Origin: Oscillospiraceae bacterium
GTDB lineage: Bacteria; Bacillota; Clostridia; Oscillospirales; Oscillospiraceae
DNA length: 64,000 bases
Reading direction: 5' to 3'
NCBI GenBank assembly: GCA_910575265.1
Contig: CAJTEA010000006.1
Location: 1 to 64,000 of the forward strand
Under the pieces are notes generated by a model that saw only the letters and a list, made by a program, of their open reading frames with translations, did not search any database and was not told the origin of the DNA. Below are positions 48,116-57,840 of the stretch, piece by piece. Each line of letters begins with the position of its first letter. The stretch's first letter is position 1. The position numbers and the translations under genes were made by a program.

Positions 48116-50192
48116 TGACGTTGCCGCCCTGGGTGAAGTCCACCGGCTGGGTTCCGCTGGCCACACCGTTGATATAAATGGCCAGGGTCTTGACCCCCGT
48201 TCCGGTCACACGCACCGAGAGGCTGGCCTGCATGGCGGTGTCCACCGTCTCGTTGGCTACTTCCACCCCATCCATAAGCACCCGGACACTGATAATGCCG
48301 TCAAAGTCCGACAGGTCAATGCTTTCTTCCCGGGTCACCGTGTTGATGTCCGGATCCACCGGCGGAGGCGGGTCCGGTTCCTGGGTGGCCGGGTCGGGGC
48401 CCAGACTGATTACCAGATTGACATCAGTGCCCTCAGCCACCTCGGTGCCCTCGGCGGGATACTGGCTGATCACTTTGCCCTCTTCCACCTCGTCATCATA
48501 GACCGGTTCGGTCCTTCCATTTGTCCCAAGGTTATGCTGAGATATGGTAGCCTTCGCCAGTTCTTCCGTCATGCCCACCAGTTTCGGCATCTTAATGGGC
48601 TTGGACTCGGGCCCCCGGCTGACTACCATATGCACCTCAGTCCCTGGCGTCAGAGGGACGTCCTTCAGGGGTGTATAGGAGATAATATGGTTCTGCTCAA
48701 TGGTCTCATGGTTGGCGTAGTCCGGCGGGATGACAGGCTTCAGGCCCATGGCCCGCAGGGTGTTGCACGCCTCATTGAAATCCATGTCCAGCAGGTCGAT
48801 CATCTCGACCGTTTCCAGCCCGCCGCTGATGGTGACGGTGATTTCGGTCTCCGTCTCCCCCACCTGGCTTTCGCCTTTGGGGGTCTGATCAATAATCGTG
48901 CCGGGTTCCGCCTCGTCGGCAACGGTTTCCCCCTCCACCAGAGTAAACCGATCCAGCAGATCAGGGTTGGCCCGTACCTCGTCCAGGGTCTTACCCACCA
49001 GGTTGGGGACAGGATAGGTTTCTTCCCGGGTAATCATGTCGGCAAATACAGTGTTCCACAGGAATGTAACCATCAGTACCACAAAGAGGAGTACGGCGGC
49101 GGCGGCCAAAAGCACAGGCCATATAGGTCCTCTGCGGAGGTAATCCTCATCTTCATCCTCCTCATAGCGGCGGCCCCTCGGGGGTGGATACTCCTCCTCC
49201 TCATACCGGCGGCCGGACCGGCGGCGCTGGGGATATTCGTCCTCATAGGGGCGGTCCATCCCGCGGCTGGACACCGGATGGACAGGACGCACCTGGGTAT
49301 ATTCATCCTCCGGGACCTCCTCGGGGTCAAATTCAGAGGAGCTGTAGTCGAAGTTAATATTGGGGTTTTTCCGAAATTCCTCCAGGTCAGCCAGCATCTC
49401 GTCAGCGGACAGATAGCGGTTGTCCGGGTTGGGGGCCATAGCCTTCATGGTGATGGCTTCTAACGCTTCGGGAATGGAGGGCTCCAGTTCCCGGGGGGAC
49501 AGGGGGATGGAGTTGATATGCTGAATCGCCACCGCCACAGGGGTGTCCCCCTCAAAGGGCAGGCGCCCGGTGAGCATCTCATACAGCACCACGCCAGCGG
49601 AGTACAGGTCGGAACGGTTGTCGATGTGGCTGCCCCTGGCCTGTTCCGGAGAAATATAATGGACAGAGCCTAGCGCCTCCTGGGTCAGGGTGCTGTGTCC
49701 CCCGGAGGCCACCCGGGCGATACCGAAGTCGGCCACCTTCACGCTGCCGTCCCGCAGAACCATCACGTTGTGTGGCTTGATGTCCCGGTGGATGATCCCA
49801 CGGCTGTGGGCGTGGCCCAGGGCCTTGGTGATCTGGGTAATAAAGTGCAGAGCCTCCCGCCAGTTGAGCTTGTTTCCCTTTTTCTGCATATATTGCTTGA
49901 GCGTAATGCCGTCGATGAGCTCCATGACGATATATTCCAGCTCAGAGGAGCGGCTCACATCGTACACCGCCACAATGTTGGGGTGGGACAGCATGGCGAC
50001 CGCCTGAGACTCATCGTGGAAGCGGCGGCGGAACTCCGCGTCCTGAGACAAATCCTCCCGCAGAATTTTGATGGCCACCAGCCGGTTGAGCCGGTGACAG
50101 CGGGCCTTATACACCTTGGCCATGCCGCCGGTCCCGACCAGCTCCAATATTTCATATCGATTATCGAGTAATTTACCAATGTATTGGTCCAT
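48108..50192 (-). CDS. prkC: PASTA-domain Ser/Thr kinase
   Basis: 694 residues. Kinase domain at 1-265: glycine loop VGTGGMAKVYKA, Lys in VAIKILRE, HRDIKPHNVMV, and DFGIARV. A disordered linker (RRSGRRYEEEEYPPPRG) leads to one membrane segment (LLAAAAVLLFVVLMVTFLW). Three PASTA repeats follow (VPNLVGKTLDEVRA, LLDMDFNEACNTLR, MPKLVGMTEELAKA), then a C-terminal beta domain. Such kinases sense muropeptide or lipid II and control growth and germination. ATG 50192 has AAGGAGG. Immediately downstream of the phosphatase gene. Confidence 0.95.
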   Translation of the reverse strand: MDQYIGKLLDNRYEILELVGTGGMAKVYKARCHRLNRLVAIKILREDLSQDAEFRRRFHDESQAVAMLSHPNIVAVYDVSRSSELEYIVMELIDGITLKQYMQKKGNKLNWREALHFITQITKALGHAHSRGIIHRDIKPHNVMVLRDGSVKVADFGIARVASGGHSTLTQEALGSVHYISPEQARGSHIDNRSDLYSAGVVLYEMLTGRLPFEGDTPVAVAIQHINSIPLSPRELEPSIPEALEAITMKAMAPNPDNRYLSADEMLADLEEFRKNPNINFDYSSSEFDPEEVPEDEYTQVRPVHPVSSRGMDRPYEDEYPQRRRSGRRYEEEEYPPPRGRRYEEDEDEDYLRRGPIWPVLLAAAAVLLFVVLMVTFLWNTVFADMITREETYPVPNLVGKTLDEVRANPDLLDRFTLVEGETVADEAEPGTIIDQTPKGESQVGETETEITVTISGGLETVEMIDLLDMDFNEACNTLRAMGLKPVIPPDYANHETIEQNHIISYTPLKDVPLTPGTEVHMVVSRGPESKPIKMPKLVGMTEELAKATISQHNLGTNGRTEPVYDDEVEEGKVISQYPAEGTEVAEGTDVNLVISLGPDPATQEPDPPPPVDPDINTVTREESIDLSDFDGIISVRVLMDGVEVANETVDTAMQASLSVRVTGTGVKTLAIYINGVASGTQPVDFTQGGNVNE

Positions 50193-50252
50193 GGTAAATA
50201 TCCTCCTTATCATTCAGGATATTCCGTCCCTGTTCCGGACGAGGGCGGTCTA

Positions 50253-50972
50253 TCAGCATTTAATCAGCACAATTGTCACATTGTCGGGCGCGCCCCGGCT
50301 GAGCGCGATGTCCAGCAGGCGCTGGCAGCACTCGGAGATCTCTCCGCCATGGATCACCTCGTACAGCACCTCCTGCTCGTTGACCACATTGCTCAGCCCA
50401 TCGCTGCACAGCAGCAGATGGTCCCCCGGAACCAGTGTCTGACGAAAGCAGTCAGCCATCAGAACAGGTTCCACTCCAAGAGCGCGGGTAATCAGATTCT
50501 TGTGGGGATGCGTCCTGGCCTGTTCCCGGGTCAGCTCACCCCGTTCCACCAGGTCCTCCACCAAAGAGTGATCCCGGGTGACCAGAACGATGCCCTCGCT
50601 GTTAATGTGATAGGCTCTGCTGTCTCCCTCGTTGAGGATAACCGCCTCTCCCCCGCCGGCCAGGACCGCCACCATGGTGGTTCCCATCCCGGTGCAGTTC
50701 GGGTCGTCAATGGAACGCTGGAAAACCGCCTTGTTGGCGGCGGAGGCGGCCTGACCCAGCCGTTCCTCCACAGTGTCGCTCCGGTCTGTCTGATCAAAGC
50801 GCTCCATAAACAGCTCCACAGCCATGGTGCTGGCCACATTGCCCGCCCGGGCGCCGCCCATCCCGTCACAAACCAGAGCGAGCACCCGGCCATCCTCCAG
50901 CGTACGGACAGAATACGCGTCCTGATTTTGTTGCCGTACCGCGCCGCGGTCGGTGATTCCCCACACCTGCAT
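50253..50972 (-). CDS. prpC: PP2C-type Ser/Thr phosphatase
   Basis: 239 residues. PP2C metal-binding motifs: GAVRQQNQDAY, LALVCDGMGGARAGNVAS, GMGTTMVAVL, and CSDGLSN ... GAPDNVTIVLI. It reverses the phosphorylation by the adjacent PASTA kinase, the usual pairing. ATG 50972 is preferred (CGAGG nine bases before); TTG 50981 is possible. Followed by the kinase after 60 bases. Confidence 0.93.
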   Translation of the reverse strand: MQVWGITDRGAVRQQNQDAYSVRTLEDGRVLALVCDGMGGARAGNVASTMAVELFMERFDQTDRSDTVEERLGQAASAANKAVFQRSIDDPNCTGMGTTMVAVLAGGGEAVILNEGDSRAYHINSEGIVLVTRDHSLVEDLVERGELTREQARTHPHKNLITRALGVEPVLMADCFRQTLVPGDHLLLCSDGLSNVVNEQEVLYEVIHGGEISECCQRLLDIALSRGAPDNVTIVLIKC

Positions 50973-51021
50973 AGCGTTCAACCTCGTTTCCGCCGGAATC
51001 CCGGCACCTTGCCTTGTTCCT

Positions 51022-52044
51022 TTATGTTTCTTTCATTGCCTCGCGCCTCAGCTGGCCGCAGGAGGCGTCAATGTCCCCTCCCAGCTTCCGCCGAACCGTG
51101 ACCGTGACCCCATGGCCCTCCAGCCGCTTTTGGAAGGCCGCCACACGGCGGCTGGGCTTCAGAGGGCTCTCCTCCACTTCATTCAGAGGAATGAGGTTCA
51201 CATGAGCCGGAACACCCCACAGCCGCTTCGCCAGCAAATCCGCCTGCCAGTCCGCGTCGTTCACTCCGTCGATCATGGCGTACTCATAGGAAACGCGGCG
51301 GCCGGTCCGTTCAAAATACCGGCTGCAGACTTCCACCAGCTTCTCCACACCTATCCCTCTGTTCACCGGCATAATTTTACTCCGGGTTTCATCGTCCGGG
51401 GCGTGGAGAGAAACCGATAACGTTAATTGTAACTCATATTGGGCCAGTTTGTCAATTTGTTCTGTTAAACCACAGGTGGACAGGGAGATATGCCGCATAC
51501 CGATATTCAGCCCGTCCGGATGATTGACCAGGGTCAAAAAGCGCAAAACGGTATCAAAATTGTCCAGAGGCTCCCCAATCCCCATTAACACGATGTTGGA
51601 AATTGGGGCTCCACTGTCAATTTGGGTCCATAAAACCTGATCTATCATTTCCGCCGGGGTCAGGTCACGTACCTTGCCCGCAATGGTGGAAGCGCAGAAG
51701 GCGCAGCCCATCCGGCACCCCACCTGGCAGGAAACGCATACCGTGTTGCCGTGCTGGTAGCGCATAAGCACCGATTCCACGCAGTTGCCGTCAGTCAGCC
51801 GCCACAGATATTTGATGGTGCCGTCCTGCTGAGAAACCTGCTTTCGGGCCGCCTCGGGCGGCGTGAGCCGGGCGGTCTCCTCCAGCCTCCGCCGCAGAGC
51901 CTTGGACAGGTCTGTCATCTCCTCAAAGGAGGCAGCGCCCCGGTACAGCCATTTAAACACCTGTCTGGCCCGGAAAGCTGGCTCCCCCTGCTCCTTAAGC
52001 CAGACAGCAAGCTCCTCCGGAGTCATTGATTTTATGTCAACCAA
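51022..52044 (-). CDS. rlmN: 23S rRNA (adenine-2503-C2)-methyltransferase RlmN
   Basis: 340 residues. The radical SAM cluster is CRMGCAFC within VSCQVGCRMGCAFCAST; GIGEPLDNFDTVLRFL and ISLSTCGLTEQIDKLA are family marks. The C-terminal GGDIDASCGQLR supplies the second methyl-carrying Cys. Start is TTG 52044 after GGAGGAGTGAG. Placed after rsmB, both being rRNA methyltransferases. Confidence 0.95.
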   Translation of the reverse strand: MVDIKSMTPEELAVWLKEQGEPAFRARQVFKWLYRGAASFEEMTDLSKALRRRLEETARLTPPEAARKQVSQQDGTIKYLWRLTDGNCVESVLMRYQHGNTVCVSCQVGCRMGCAFCASTIAGKVRDLTPAEMIDQVLWTQIDSGAPISNIVLMGIGEPLDNFDTVLRFLTLVNHPDGLNIGMRHISLSTCGLTEQIDKLAQYELQLTLSVSLHAPDDETRSKIMPVNRGIGVEKLVEVCSRYFERTGRRVSYEYAMIDGVNDADWQADLLAKRLWGVPAHVNLIPLNEVEESPLKPSRRVAAFQKRLEGHGVTVTVRRKLGGDIDASCGQLRREAMKET

Positions 52045-52050
52045 AGGAAC

Positions 52051-53379
52051 TCACTCCTCCTTGCGCAGCTTGCAGATAAAGAACCCGTCCGTTCCCTGCC
52101 GATGGGGCCAGAGTGTGACCATGCCGCGGGGAACTGTCCCTACAGGGTCAGGGAGTGTAAAGGCCTCCCCCTTGTAAGGCGGATGATCCCTCAGAAAGGT
52201 CTCCGCCACCCCCTCGTTTTCCCGGCGCAGGAGGGTACAGGTGGAATAGACCAGTACGCCTCCAGGCTTCACATACCGGGCGGCCACATCCAAAACAGCC
52301 CGCTGAACCTCTGGCAGTCCGGTCAGAGGAGCCGGGTCCTTGTATCGGATATCCGGCTTTTTGCGGATAACCCCCAGGCCGGAACAGGGGGCGTCCACCA
52401 GCACCCGGTCAAAGGCGTTTTCCCACTGGGGACGGAACACCTTTCCGTCCGCGGTTATGGCGGTAATATTGGTCAAACCCAGCCGGTCCGCACCCGCCTG
52501 GATCAGTTTTTTCTTGTGCGGGTGCAGGTCACAGGAGATTACCTCTCCCCTGCCCTCCATCTGAATCGCCGAGGCGAAGCTCTTGCCGCCGGGCGCCGCG
52601 CAGCAATCCAGCACTTTCATCCCGGGCTTGGAGTCCAGAGCCAGAACCGCCAGCCTGCTGGCCGGGTCCTGGATGTAAAACAGGCCCTCCCGGAAGGCGG
52701 ACAGCCGCTCCAGGTTGCCCGTTCTGGACAATATCAGGCATTCTGCCAGCCAGGGGTGGGGCCGAGTTTGAACGCCCTCTCTCTCCAGAACCGCGGCCAG
52801 CTCCGCCGCCGTGGTTTTGGTGGTGTTGGCCATAGCCGTTATAGGAGCCCGTCCATTATTGGCGGCCAGCAGCTTAGCCGTCTCCTCGCTGCCCAGAGCG
52901 GTGAGAAACTCCCTCACCAGCCATTCCGGGTGGGAATACAAGGTGGACAGATAGCTGGCCGGGTCGTTTTGGGGAATGGTGGGAAGCTGGTCCAAGTTGC
53001 GCTCAAGATTGCGCAGGATTCCGTTGACCATCCCCGCCGCCCGGGGATTTTTACAGTGCTTCCGGGTCAGCTCCACCGAACCGTTCACCGCCGCGCTGTG
53101 GGGGATCTTGTCCAGAAAGAGCATTTGATAAGCCCCCAAACGGAGGGCTTCCACCACTTTTCCCTCCATCCGCTTCAAGGGGATGTTGGAGAAGTCGGAC
53201 AGGTAAAAGTCCAGCAGCAGCCGGTTTTGCAGCACACCAAAGCACAGCTGGGTGGCTAACGCCCCGTCCCGGCTGTCCAGCCCGGCGGAGGCCAGCCGCT
53301 TTTTCAGGATGGCGTCTGACCACCCCCCCTGACGCTGGCATTCGTTCAGCGTCAGCAGCGCCGTCTCCCGTGCGTCCAT
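52051..53379 (-). CDS. rsmB: 16S rRNA (cytosine-967-C5)-methyltransferase RsmB
   Basis: 442 residues. An N-terminal NusB-like domain (TLNECQRQGGWSDAIL) is followed by the methyltransferase: VLDCCAAPGGKSFASA (SAM loop), DLHPHKKKLIQAGADRLG, VLVDAPCSGLGVIRKKPDIR (catalytic Cys) and YSTCTLLRRENEGVAE (second Cys). Full length. Belongs to the conserved fmt-rsmB-rlmN-prpC-prkC-rsgA cluster. Confidence 0.94.
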   Translation of the reverse strand: MDARETALLTLNECQRQGGWSDAILKKRLASAGLDSRDGALATQLCFGVLQNRLLLDFYLSDFSNIPLKRMEGKVVEALRLGAYQMLFLDKIPHSAAVNGSVELTRKHCKNPRAAGMVNGILRNLERNLDQLPTIPQNDPASYLSTLYSHPEWLVREFLTALGSEETAKLLAANNGRAPITAMANTTKTTAAELAAVLEREGVQTRPHPWLAECLILSRTGNLERLSAFREGLFYIQDPASRLAVLALDSKPGMKVLDCCAAPGGKSFASAIQMEGRGEVISCDLHPHKKKLIQAGADRLGLTNITAITADGKVFRPQWENAFDRVLVDAPCSGLGVIRKKPDIRYKDPAPLTGLPEVQRAVLDVAARYVKPGGVLVYSTCTLLRRENEGVAETFLRDHPPYKGEAFTLPDPVGTVPRGMVTLWPHRQGTDGFFICKLRKEE

Positions 53380-53451
53380 GCTCTCACCTGCCTTTCTGTT
53401 CTTTTCTTTTTTGCAAAAAGAAAAAATATTGGAAAAACTTCGTTTTTCCTC

Positions 53452-53835
53452 TCAGCAAATCTCCAGAGCTGGGCTTCCCCGCGGATCAACACGCTTACGG
53501 CGGACAATCTGCTCCCCGCGGGACTCCACCATGGTCAGATCCAGATTCTCCCAGTCGTATACCCTTCGATAGAGGGCTTCCGGCGTCCTGCCGGAGTAAT
53601 TCCACTCCCACACGATCTTCCTGGCGGACTGGATATGGAAGTGCTTTGGCTCATTTACAATCCCTTTTGGGCTGTAAATCATACACCGCTCGCCGCCGTT
53701 GAAGCAGATGGTAAGGACCTGCTGTCTTTCGTCATAGCCGGCGTTGGTTGGGATGTGGTAATTATCCATGGGCCGGCCAAACCAGTCCCCCCAGAACCGG
53801 AGAGAACCTCTCATGTCAATCCGCAAATTAAGCAT
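53452..53835 (-). CDS. Unknown protein between fmt and rsmB
   Basis: 127 residues from ATG 53835, three bases before the fmt stop. Landmarks: LNLRIDMRGSLRFWGDWFGRPMDNYH, TNAGYDERQQVLTICFNGGERCMIYSPKGIVN, FHIQSARKIVWEWNYSGR. It looks like a single small globular beta domain. The longer ORF starting at 54024 reads through fmt and is rejected. Tight coupling to fmt suggests a real gene; I do not recognise the family. Confidence 0.6.
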   Translation of the reverse strand: MLNLRIDMRGSLRFWGDWFGRPMDNYHIPTNAGYDERQQVLTICFNGGERCMIYSPKGIVNEPKHFHIQSARKIVWEWNYSGRTPEALYRRVYDWENLDLTMVESRGEQIVRRKRVDPRGSPALEIC

Positions 53836-53837
53836 TG

Positions 53838-54773
53838 CTACACCTGTATCGGGTGTCCAGCCAGGTAGGCGACGGCGGTCATCCGCTTTTTGCCAGGGGG
53901 TTGAAGCTCCAGAACGCGCAAAATATGACAATCGCCGCAGGCGATGTCGATGCCGGCTTTTCCGGCGGCGACAATGGTGCCGGGGACAGCGTCGGTGTGT
54001 TTTTCCACCACCTGTGCCCCCCACAGCTTCATGGGCTCGCCGGTGATGATGTCGGTGGACGCCCCCGGCCAGGGGTACAGCCCCCGAAGCTGGTTGAAAA
54101 TCTCCTGGGCGCTCCGGCTCCAGTCCACCGGGGACATCGCCTTGGACAGCATAGGAGCCAGGGTGGCCTTCTCATGGTCCTGGGGGACGCGCTGGGCGAT
54201 GCCAGCCTCGATTTGGGCCACGGCCTCCAGGATCATCCGGCCTCCCAGCTCAGCCAGACGGTTATAGAGCATATCCGCTGTTTCCGTCGGGTGGATGGAA
54301 GTGCTTTCCTGAAGAATAATATCCCCCGCGTCCAGCTCAGAGGCCATGTGCATAATCGTGACACCTGTCTCCTGTTCCCCATTGATTATCGCCCAGTTGA
54401 TGGGCGCTGACCCCCGATATTTGGGCAGAAGGGACGAGTGGACATTGATACACCCCTTGGGGGGCAGGGCCAGGATGTCGTCGGGAAGGATTCGGCCGTA
54501 GGCCGCCACCACAATCAGTTCCGGGGCCAGCTCCTTCAAAATGGCCAAAGCGGTTCCATCCCGCAGCTTTTCCGGCTGGTAAACGGGGATATTGCAGCCG
54601 GCAGCATTGTAGTCAAGCGTACACGCTTTCACAGCGGGGGGCTGGAGCTTATTCTGATGCCGTCCCACAGGTTTGTCCGGCTGGCAGAACACCCCCGCCA
54701 CCTCATGATCCCGAATCAGCGCTTTCAGGGAGGGGACAGCAAATTCGGGGGTGCCCATAAACACAATTCTCAT
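53838..54773 (-). CDS. fmt: Methionyl-tRNA formyltransferase
   Basis: 311 residues. It formylates initiator Met-tRNA. MRIVFMGTPEFAVPSLKALI, then INVHSSLLPKYRGSAPINWAIINGE (formyl-donor binding with SLLPKYRG) and TGVTIMHMASELDAGDII (catalytic region). C-terminal tRNA-binding domain from DWSRSAQEIFNQLRGL. Overlaps def by 4 bp (ATGA), the classic def-fmt pair. Confidence 0.97.
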   Translation of the reverse strand: MRIVFMGTPEFAVPSLKALIRDHEVAGVFCQPDKPVGRHQNKLQPPAVKACTLDYNAAGCNIPVYQPEKLRDGTALAILKELAPELIVVAAYGRILPDDILALPPKGCINVHSSLLPKYRGSAPINWAIINGEQETGVTIMHMASELDAGDIILQESTSIHPTETADMLYNRLAELGGRMILEAVAQIEAGIAQRVPQDHEKATLAPMLSKAMSPVDWSRSAQEIFNQLRGLYPWPGASTDIITGEPMKLWGAQVVEKHTDAVPGTIVAAGKAGIDIACGDCHILRVLELQPPGKKRMTAVAYLAGHPIQV

Positions 54774-55306
54774 TTGCGTCTCCTTCTCCGTCCGCGCCTT
54801 TTTATGGGCTTGCCGGTCCGCTCCTCTTCCATGGCGTCCAGCTCCTCCTCTGTGTAGAGCCGGTCGGTCAGCTCATCGTACATCTGGCCCTCCAGATGGC
54901 CCAGCTCATGGCAGAAGCATCGGGCGGCCATCCCGGTCCCCTCTGTCTCAAACCAGTTGCCAAACCGGTCCTGAGCCCGTACCTTCACCCAGGTGGGCCG
55001 CTTCACGTAGCCCCACAGCCCCGGCAGAGACAGGCAGCCCTCCAGACCGTTTTCCTCCCCCTCCTGGGCCAGAATCTCCGGGTTGACCAGCTCGACCATG
55101 TCGTCGGTTTCCGGGTCGGGCACCACGATTACCGCCCGGCGGAGAATCCCCACCTGGGGAGCCGCCAGGCCCACGCCGCCGGCCTCCATCAGAGTCTCCT
55201 TCAAGTCATCCAGCAGGTTGGCCAGCTTGTCGTCAAACCGTGTCACCTTGTGACACACCTTGCTCAGCGCCGGATCCCCCTGGGTCAGAATGGTACGAAT
55301 CGACAT
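54770..55306 (-). CDS. def: Peptide deformylase
   Basis: 178 residues. Motif 1 GVGLAAPQVG, motif 2 EGCLSLPG (Cys ligand), motif 3 CHELGHLEGQMYDE (HExxH). The usual HExDH Asp is Gly here (HELGH), a substitution within the normal range. A basic C-terminal tail (RRGRRRRRK) is unusual and may bind the ribosome or RNA. Removes the N-terminal formyl group of new proteins. Confidence 0.94.
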   Translation of the reverse strand: MSIRTILTQGDPALSKVCHKVTRFDDKLANLLDDLKETLMEAGGVGLAAPQVGILRRAVIVVPDPETDDMVELVNPEILAQEGEENGLEGCLSLPGLWGYVKRPTWVKVRAQDRFGNWFETEGTGMAARCFCHELGHLEGQMYDELTDRLYTEEELDAMEEERTGKPIKRRGRRRRRK

Positions 55307-55326
55307 ACTTCCTTCTCCTCCATCAT

Positions 55327-57795
55327 CTAGCTGTTATAAGGGTCCACATCCGCATAGACTGAGACACCCTTATTTTCTTTATCCTTATGCGCCGCCCGCA
55401 GCAGATGGGCCAGCAGCCCGCGGAACTCCTTGCCGCTCTCCCCCGTCAGGGTGAGGCGGTAGCGGTAGCGATTGTTTACCTTGGCCACCGAGGCGGGAGC
55501 CGGCCCTAACAGCTGCCACTGCCCCGGAACTCCCGGCAGCGCCTGCTCCAGCGCGCGGCGCAGACGGGTGCAGCATCGCAAAACGGCCCCCTCGTCCAGT
55601 CCCGCGGCGGTAATCACCACATGCTGGGCAAAGGGCGGGTCCCGCCGCAGACGGCGCAGCTCAATCTCCCGCTGATAGAAGCCGTCGTAATCCTGCAAAG
55701 CGGCGCAGCGAATCACGTCGTTGTTTGGGGTAAAGGTCTGAATGACCGCCCTCCCCTGCTTCTCCCCCCGGCCCGCCCGGCCCACCACCTGGGTGAGGAG
55801 GGAAAAGGTCCGCTCTCCCGCCCGGAAGTCGTCCACATAGAGGGACAGGTCAGGAGCTACCACCCCCACCAGGGTAACACGTTCAAAATCCAGCCCCTTG
55901 GCCACCATCTGAGTGCCCACCAAAACCGGAACGCGCTCAGTCCGAAACCGGTCCAGCAGCTCCTCATGGGGATGGGCGGCGGATACGGTATCCGTATCCA
56001 TCCGCAGCACCTCCACCCAGGGAAACAGGTCCCGCAGCTCCTCTTGAACCCGCTGTGTCCCGGTTCCCACAAAATTCAGCAATCCCCCACAGGAGGGGCA
56101 GGCCGGGGGCAGGGCCTGGGAAAAGCCGCAGTGGTGACACATCAGCCGGTTATTGGCCGAGTGATAGGTGAGCTTAACGGAGCAACGGGGGCACTCGGGC
56201 ACCTCGCCGCACTCGCCGCAGGACACCATCCGACTGGCCCCCCGGCGATTGAGAAACAAAATGGCCTGCTCCTCCCGCTTGAAATTTTCCTCCAGCTCCC
56301 TGCGCAGCACCGAACTGATCGCCCCAGCGTTTCCCTGACGCAGCTCGTTCTTCAGATCGACAATGAGCACCTGGGGCAGGGCCTTTTGATTATATCGGCT
56401 TTTCAGCTGGAAGAGGCCAATCTTCCCCTCCCTCGCCTGGTACATTGTTTCAATAGAGGGAGTGGCGGAGCCCAGCACCAGCAGGGCGTTATTCTGTACG
56501 CATCGGTACTTCGCCACCTCCCTGGCGTGATAGCGGGGGACATTTTCCGACTTGTAGCTGCTCTCCTGCTCCTCGTCCAGAATGATAAGACCCAGATTGT
56601 CCAGAGGGGCAAAGACCGCCGACCGGGTGCCAATGACCACCTGGGCCTCTCCCCGGCGAGCCCGCTTCCATTCATCGTACCGCTCCCCCGCCCGGAGGGA
56701 GCTGTGAAGCACCGCTACCTGTTTTCCAAAGTGTGAGGCAAATATCCTTAACAGCTGGGGCGTAAGAACAATTTCCGGCACCAGAACCAGCGCGGTGCGG
56801 CCCCGTGTGAGAGTCTCCTGAATGAGGCGGATGTAAACCTGAGTTTTGCCGCTTCCCGTTACGCCATAGAGCAGGGCGGCGGCAGGCCCCTCCTGCCGCG
56901 CCAGCCTGTCCAGCCCCTCAAAGGCTGTCTGCTGCTCTTCATTGAGCACAACCGGCGGAGCGGGAGGCACATCCTTCAAAGGAACACGGCGCAGAACCTC
57001 CTGGGGCTCCAAGGTGAGAATGCCGCTTTTCTCCAGCGACCTGAGTGTGGACATGGAGGCCCCGGTAAAGTAACACAGCTCCTTGGCCGAGGCCGCGCCG
57101 AGGGTGCACAGCAGCTCGGTCGCCGAATACCGCAGGGGAGCGGACTTCCTTCTGGGGGTCACCATCGCCATCGCGTCCTCCGCCGGGACAGCCAGCACCG
57201 CCAGCTTTTCTTTTTTGTCCCCCACCGCCCGGTGAGCTCCGGTTTCCAGAACGGCGATACCCGCTTCGGTCAGGCGGTGGATCGCGGGGTTGGGGTCCCT
57301 GGCCCCAAAGGCCAGGCGGATCTGCTCCATATCCCCCCTGCCGCCCCAGCTCCACAGCAGATCCAGAAGCTGAGCTGTCAGGGGGGCGCCCTCCGCGGCG
57401 GCGTAAGCCGCCTCCCGGTCCACTCCCTCCCGGATCGCTACGCTGTCCCGCAGAGAAAAATACAGCCCCGCTGGCAGCATAGCCTTGACACAGTCGTAGA
57501 CGGTACAGAAATACCGCTCCCGCATCCATAGGGCCAGCTGAATCGCCTTCCCATCCAAAACCGGCTCCTCGTCCAGCGCCGCCTGGATGGATTTCAGCGC
57601 CGTTCCGGCGGAGGGGGCCTCATAGATAGACAGTACAACGCCGTCTGACCCCCGGTTTCCAGCGGCGAACGGGACCAGCACCCGCATACCGGGGCACAGT
57701 CGCTCCTCCAGCTCTCCGGGAATCAGATAGTCGTAGGGCCGGTCGATGGAGTAGACCGCTTTGGCAACAGCCACCTTTGCAATTTTTCTTGACAT
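55327..57795 (-). CDS. priA: Primosomal replication helicase PriA
   Basis: 822 residues. N-terminal 3'-end-binding domain (AVYSIDRPYDYLIPGELEERL), Walker A YGVTGSGKTQVYIRLI, DEEQ box LIILDEEQESSYKSENVPRY, zinc site CGECGEVPECPRCSVKL and CHHCGFSQALPPACPSCGG, then AKGLDFERVTLVGVVAPD and VVGRAGRGEKQGRAVIQT. It restarts stalled forks. ATG 57795 has GAGGTG eight bases before; GTG 57807 is an alternative. Confidence 0.96.
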   Translation of the reverse strand: MSRKIAKVAVAKAVYSIDRPYDYLIPGELEERLCPGMRVLVPFAAGNRGSDGVVLSIYEAPSAGTALKSIQAALDEEPVLDGKAIQLALWMRERYFCTVYDCVKAMLPAGLYFSLRDSVAIREGVDREAAYAAAEGAPLTAQLLDLLWSWGGRGDMEQIRLAFGARDPNPAIHRLTEAGIAVLETGAHRAVGDKKEKLAVLAVPAEDAMAMVTPRRKSAPLRYSATELLCTLGAASAKELCYFTGASMSTLRSLEKSGILTLEPQEVLRRVPLKDVPPAPPVVLNEEQQTAFEGLDRLARQEGPAAALLYGVTGSGKTQVYIRLIQETLTRGRTALVLVPEIVLTPQLLRIFASHFGKQVAVLHSSLRAGERYDEWKRARRGEAQVVIGTRSAVFAPLDNLGLIILDEEQESSYKSENVPRYHAREVAKYRCVQNNALLVLGSATPSIETMYQAREGKIGLFQLKSRYNQKALPQVLIVDLKNELRQGNAGAISSVLRRELEENFKREEQAILFLNRRGASRMVSCGECGEVPECPRCSVKLTYHSANNRLMCHHCGFSQALPPACPSCGGLLNFVGTGTQRVQEELRDLFPWVEVLRMDTDTVSAAHPHEELLDRFRTERVPVLVGTQMVAKGLDFERVTLVGVVAPDLSLYVDDFRAGERTFSLLTQVVGRAGRGEKQGRAVIQTFTPNNDVIRCAALQDYDGFYQREIELRRLRRDPPFAQHVVITAAGLDEGAVLRCCTRLRRALEQALPGVPGQWQLLGPAPASVAKVNNRYRYRLTLTGESGKEFRGLLAHLLRAAHKDKENKGVSVYADVDPYNS

Positions 57796-57816
57796 GGCTG
57801 TCACCACCTCAAAAAC

Positions 57817-57837
57817 GCAGGGGGCAGTGCCCCCTGC
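57817..57837 (-). terminator. Hairpin between rpoZ and priA
   Basis: gcagggggc-act-gccccctgc on the minus strand, then GTTTTTG. It may limit read-through from rpoZ into priA. Confidence 0.55.
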
Positions 57838-57840
57838 ATA

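Noticed and set aside
48099-49463. 454-residue plus-strand open frame
   Set aside because: Antisense to the PASTA kinase gene, no ribosome site or homology.
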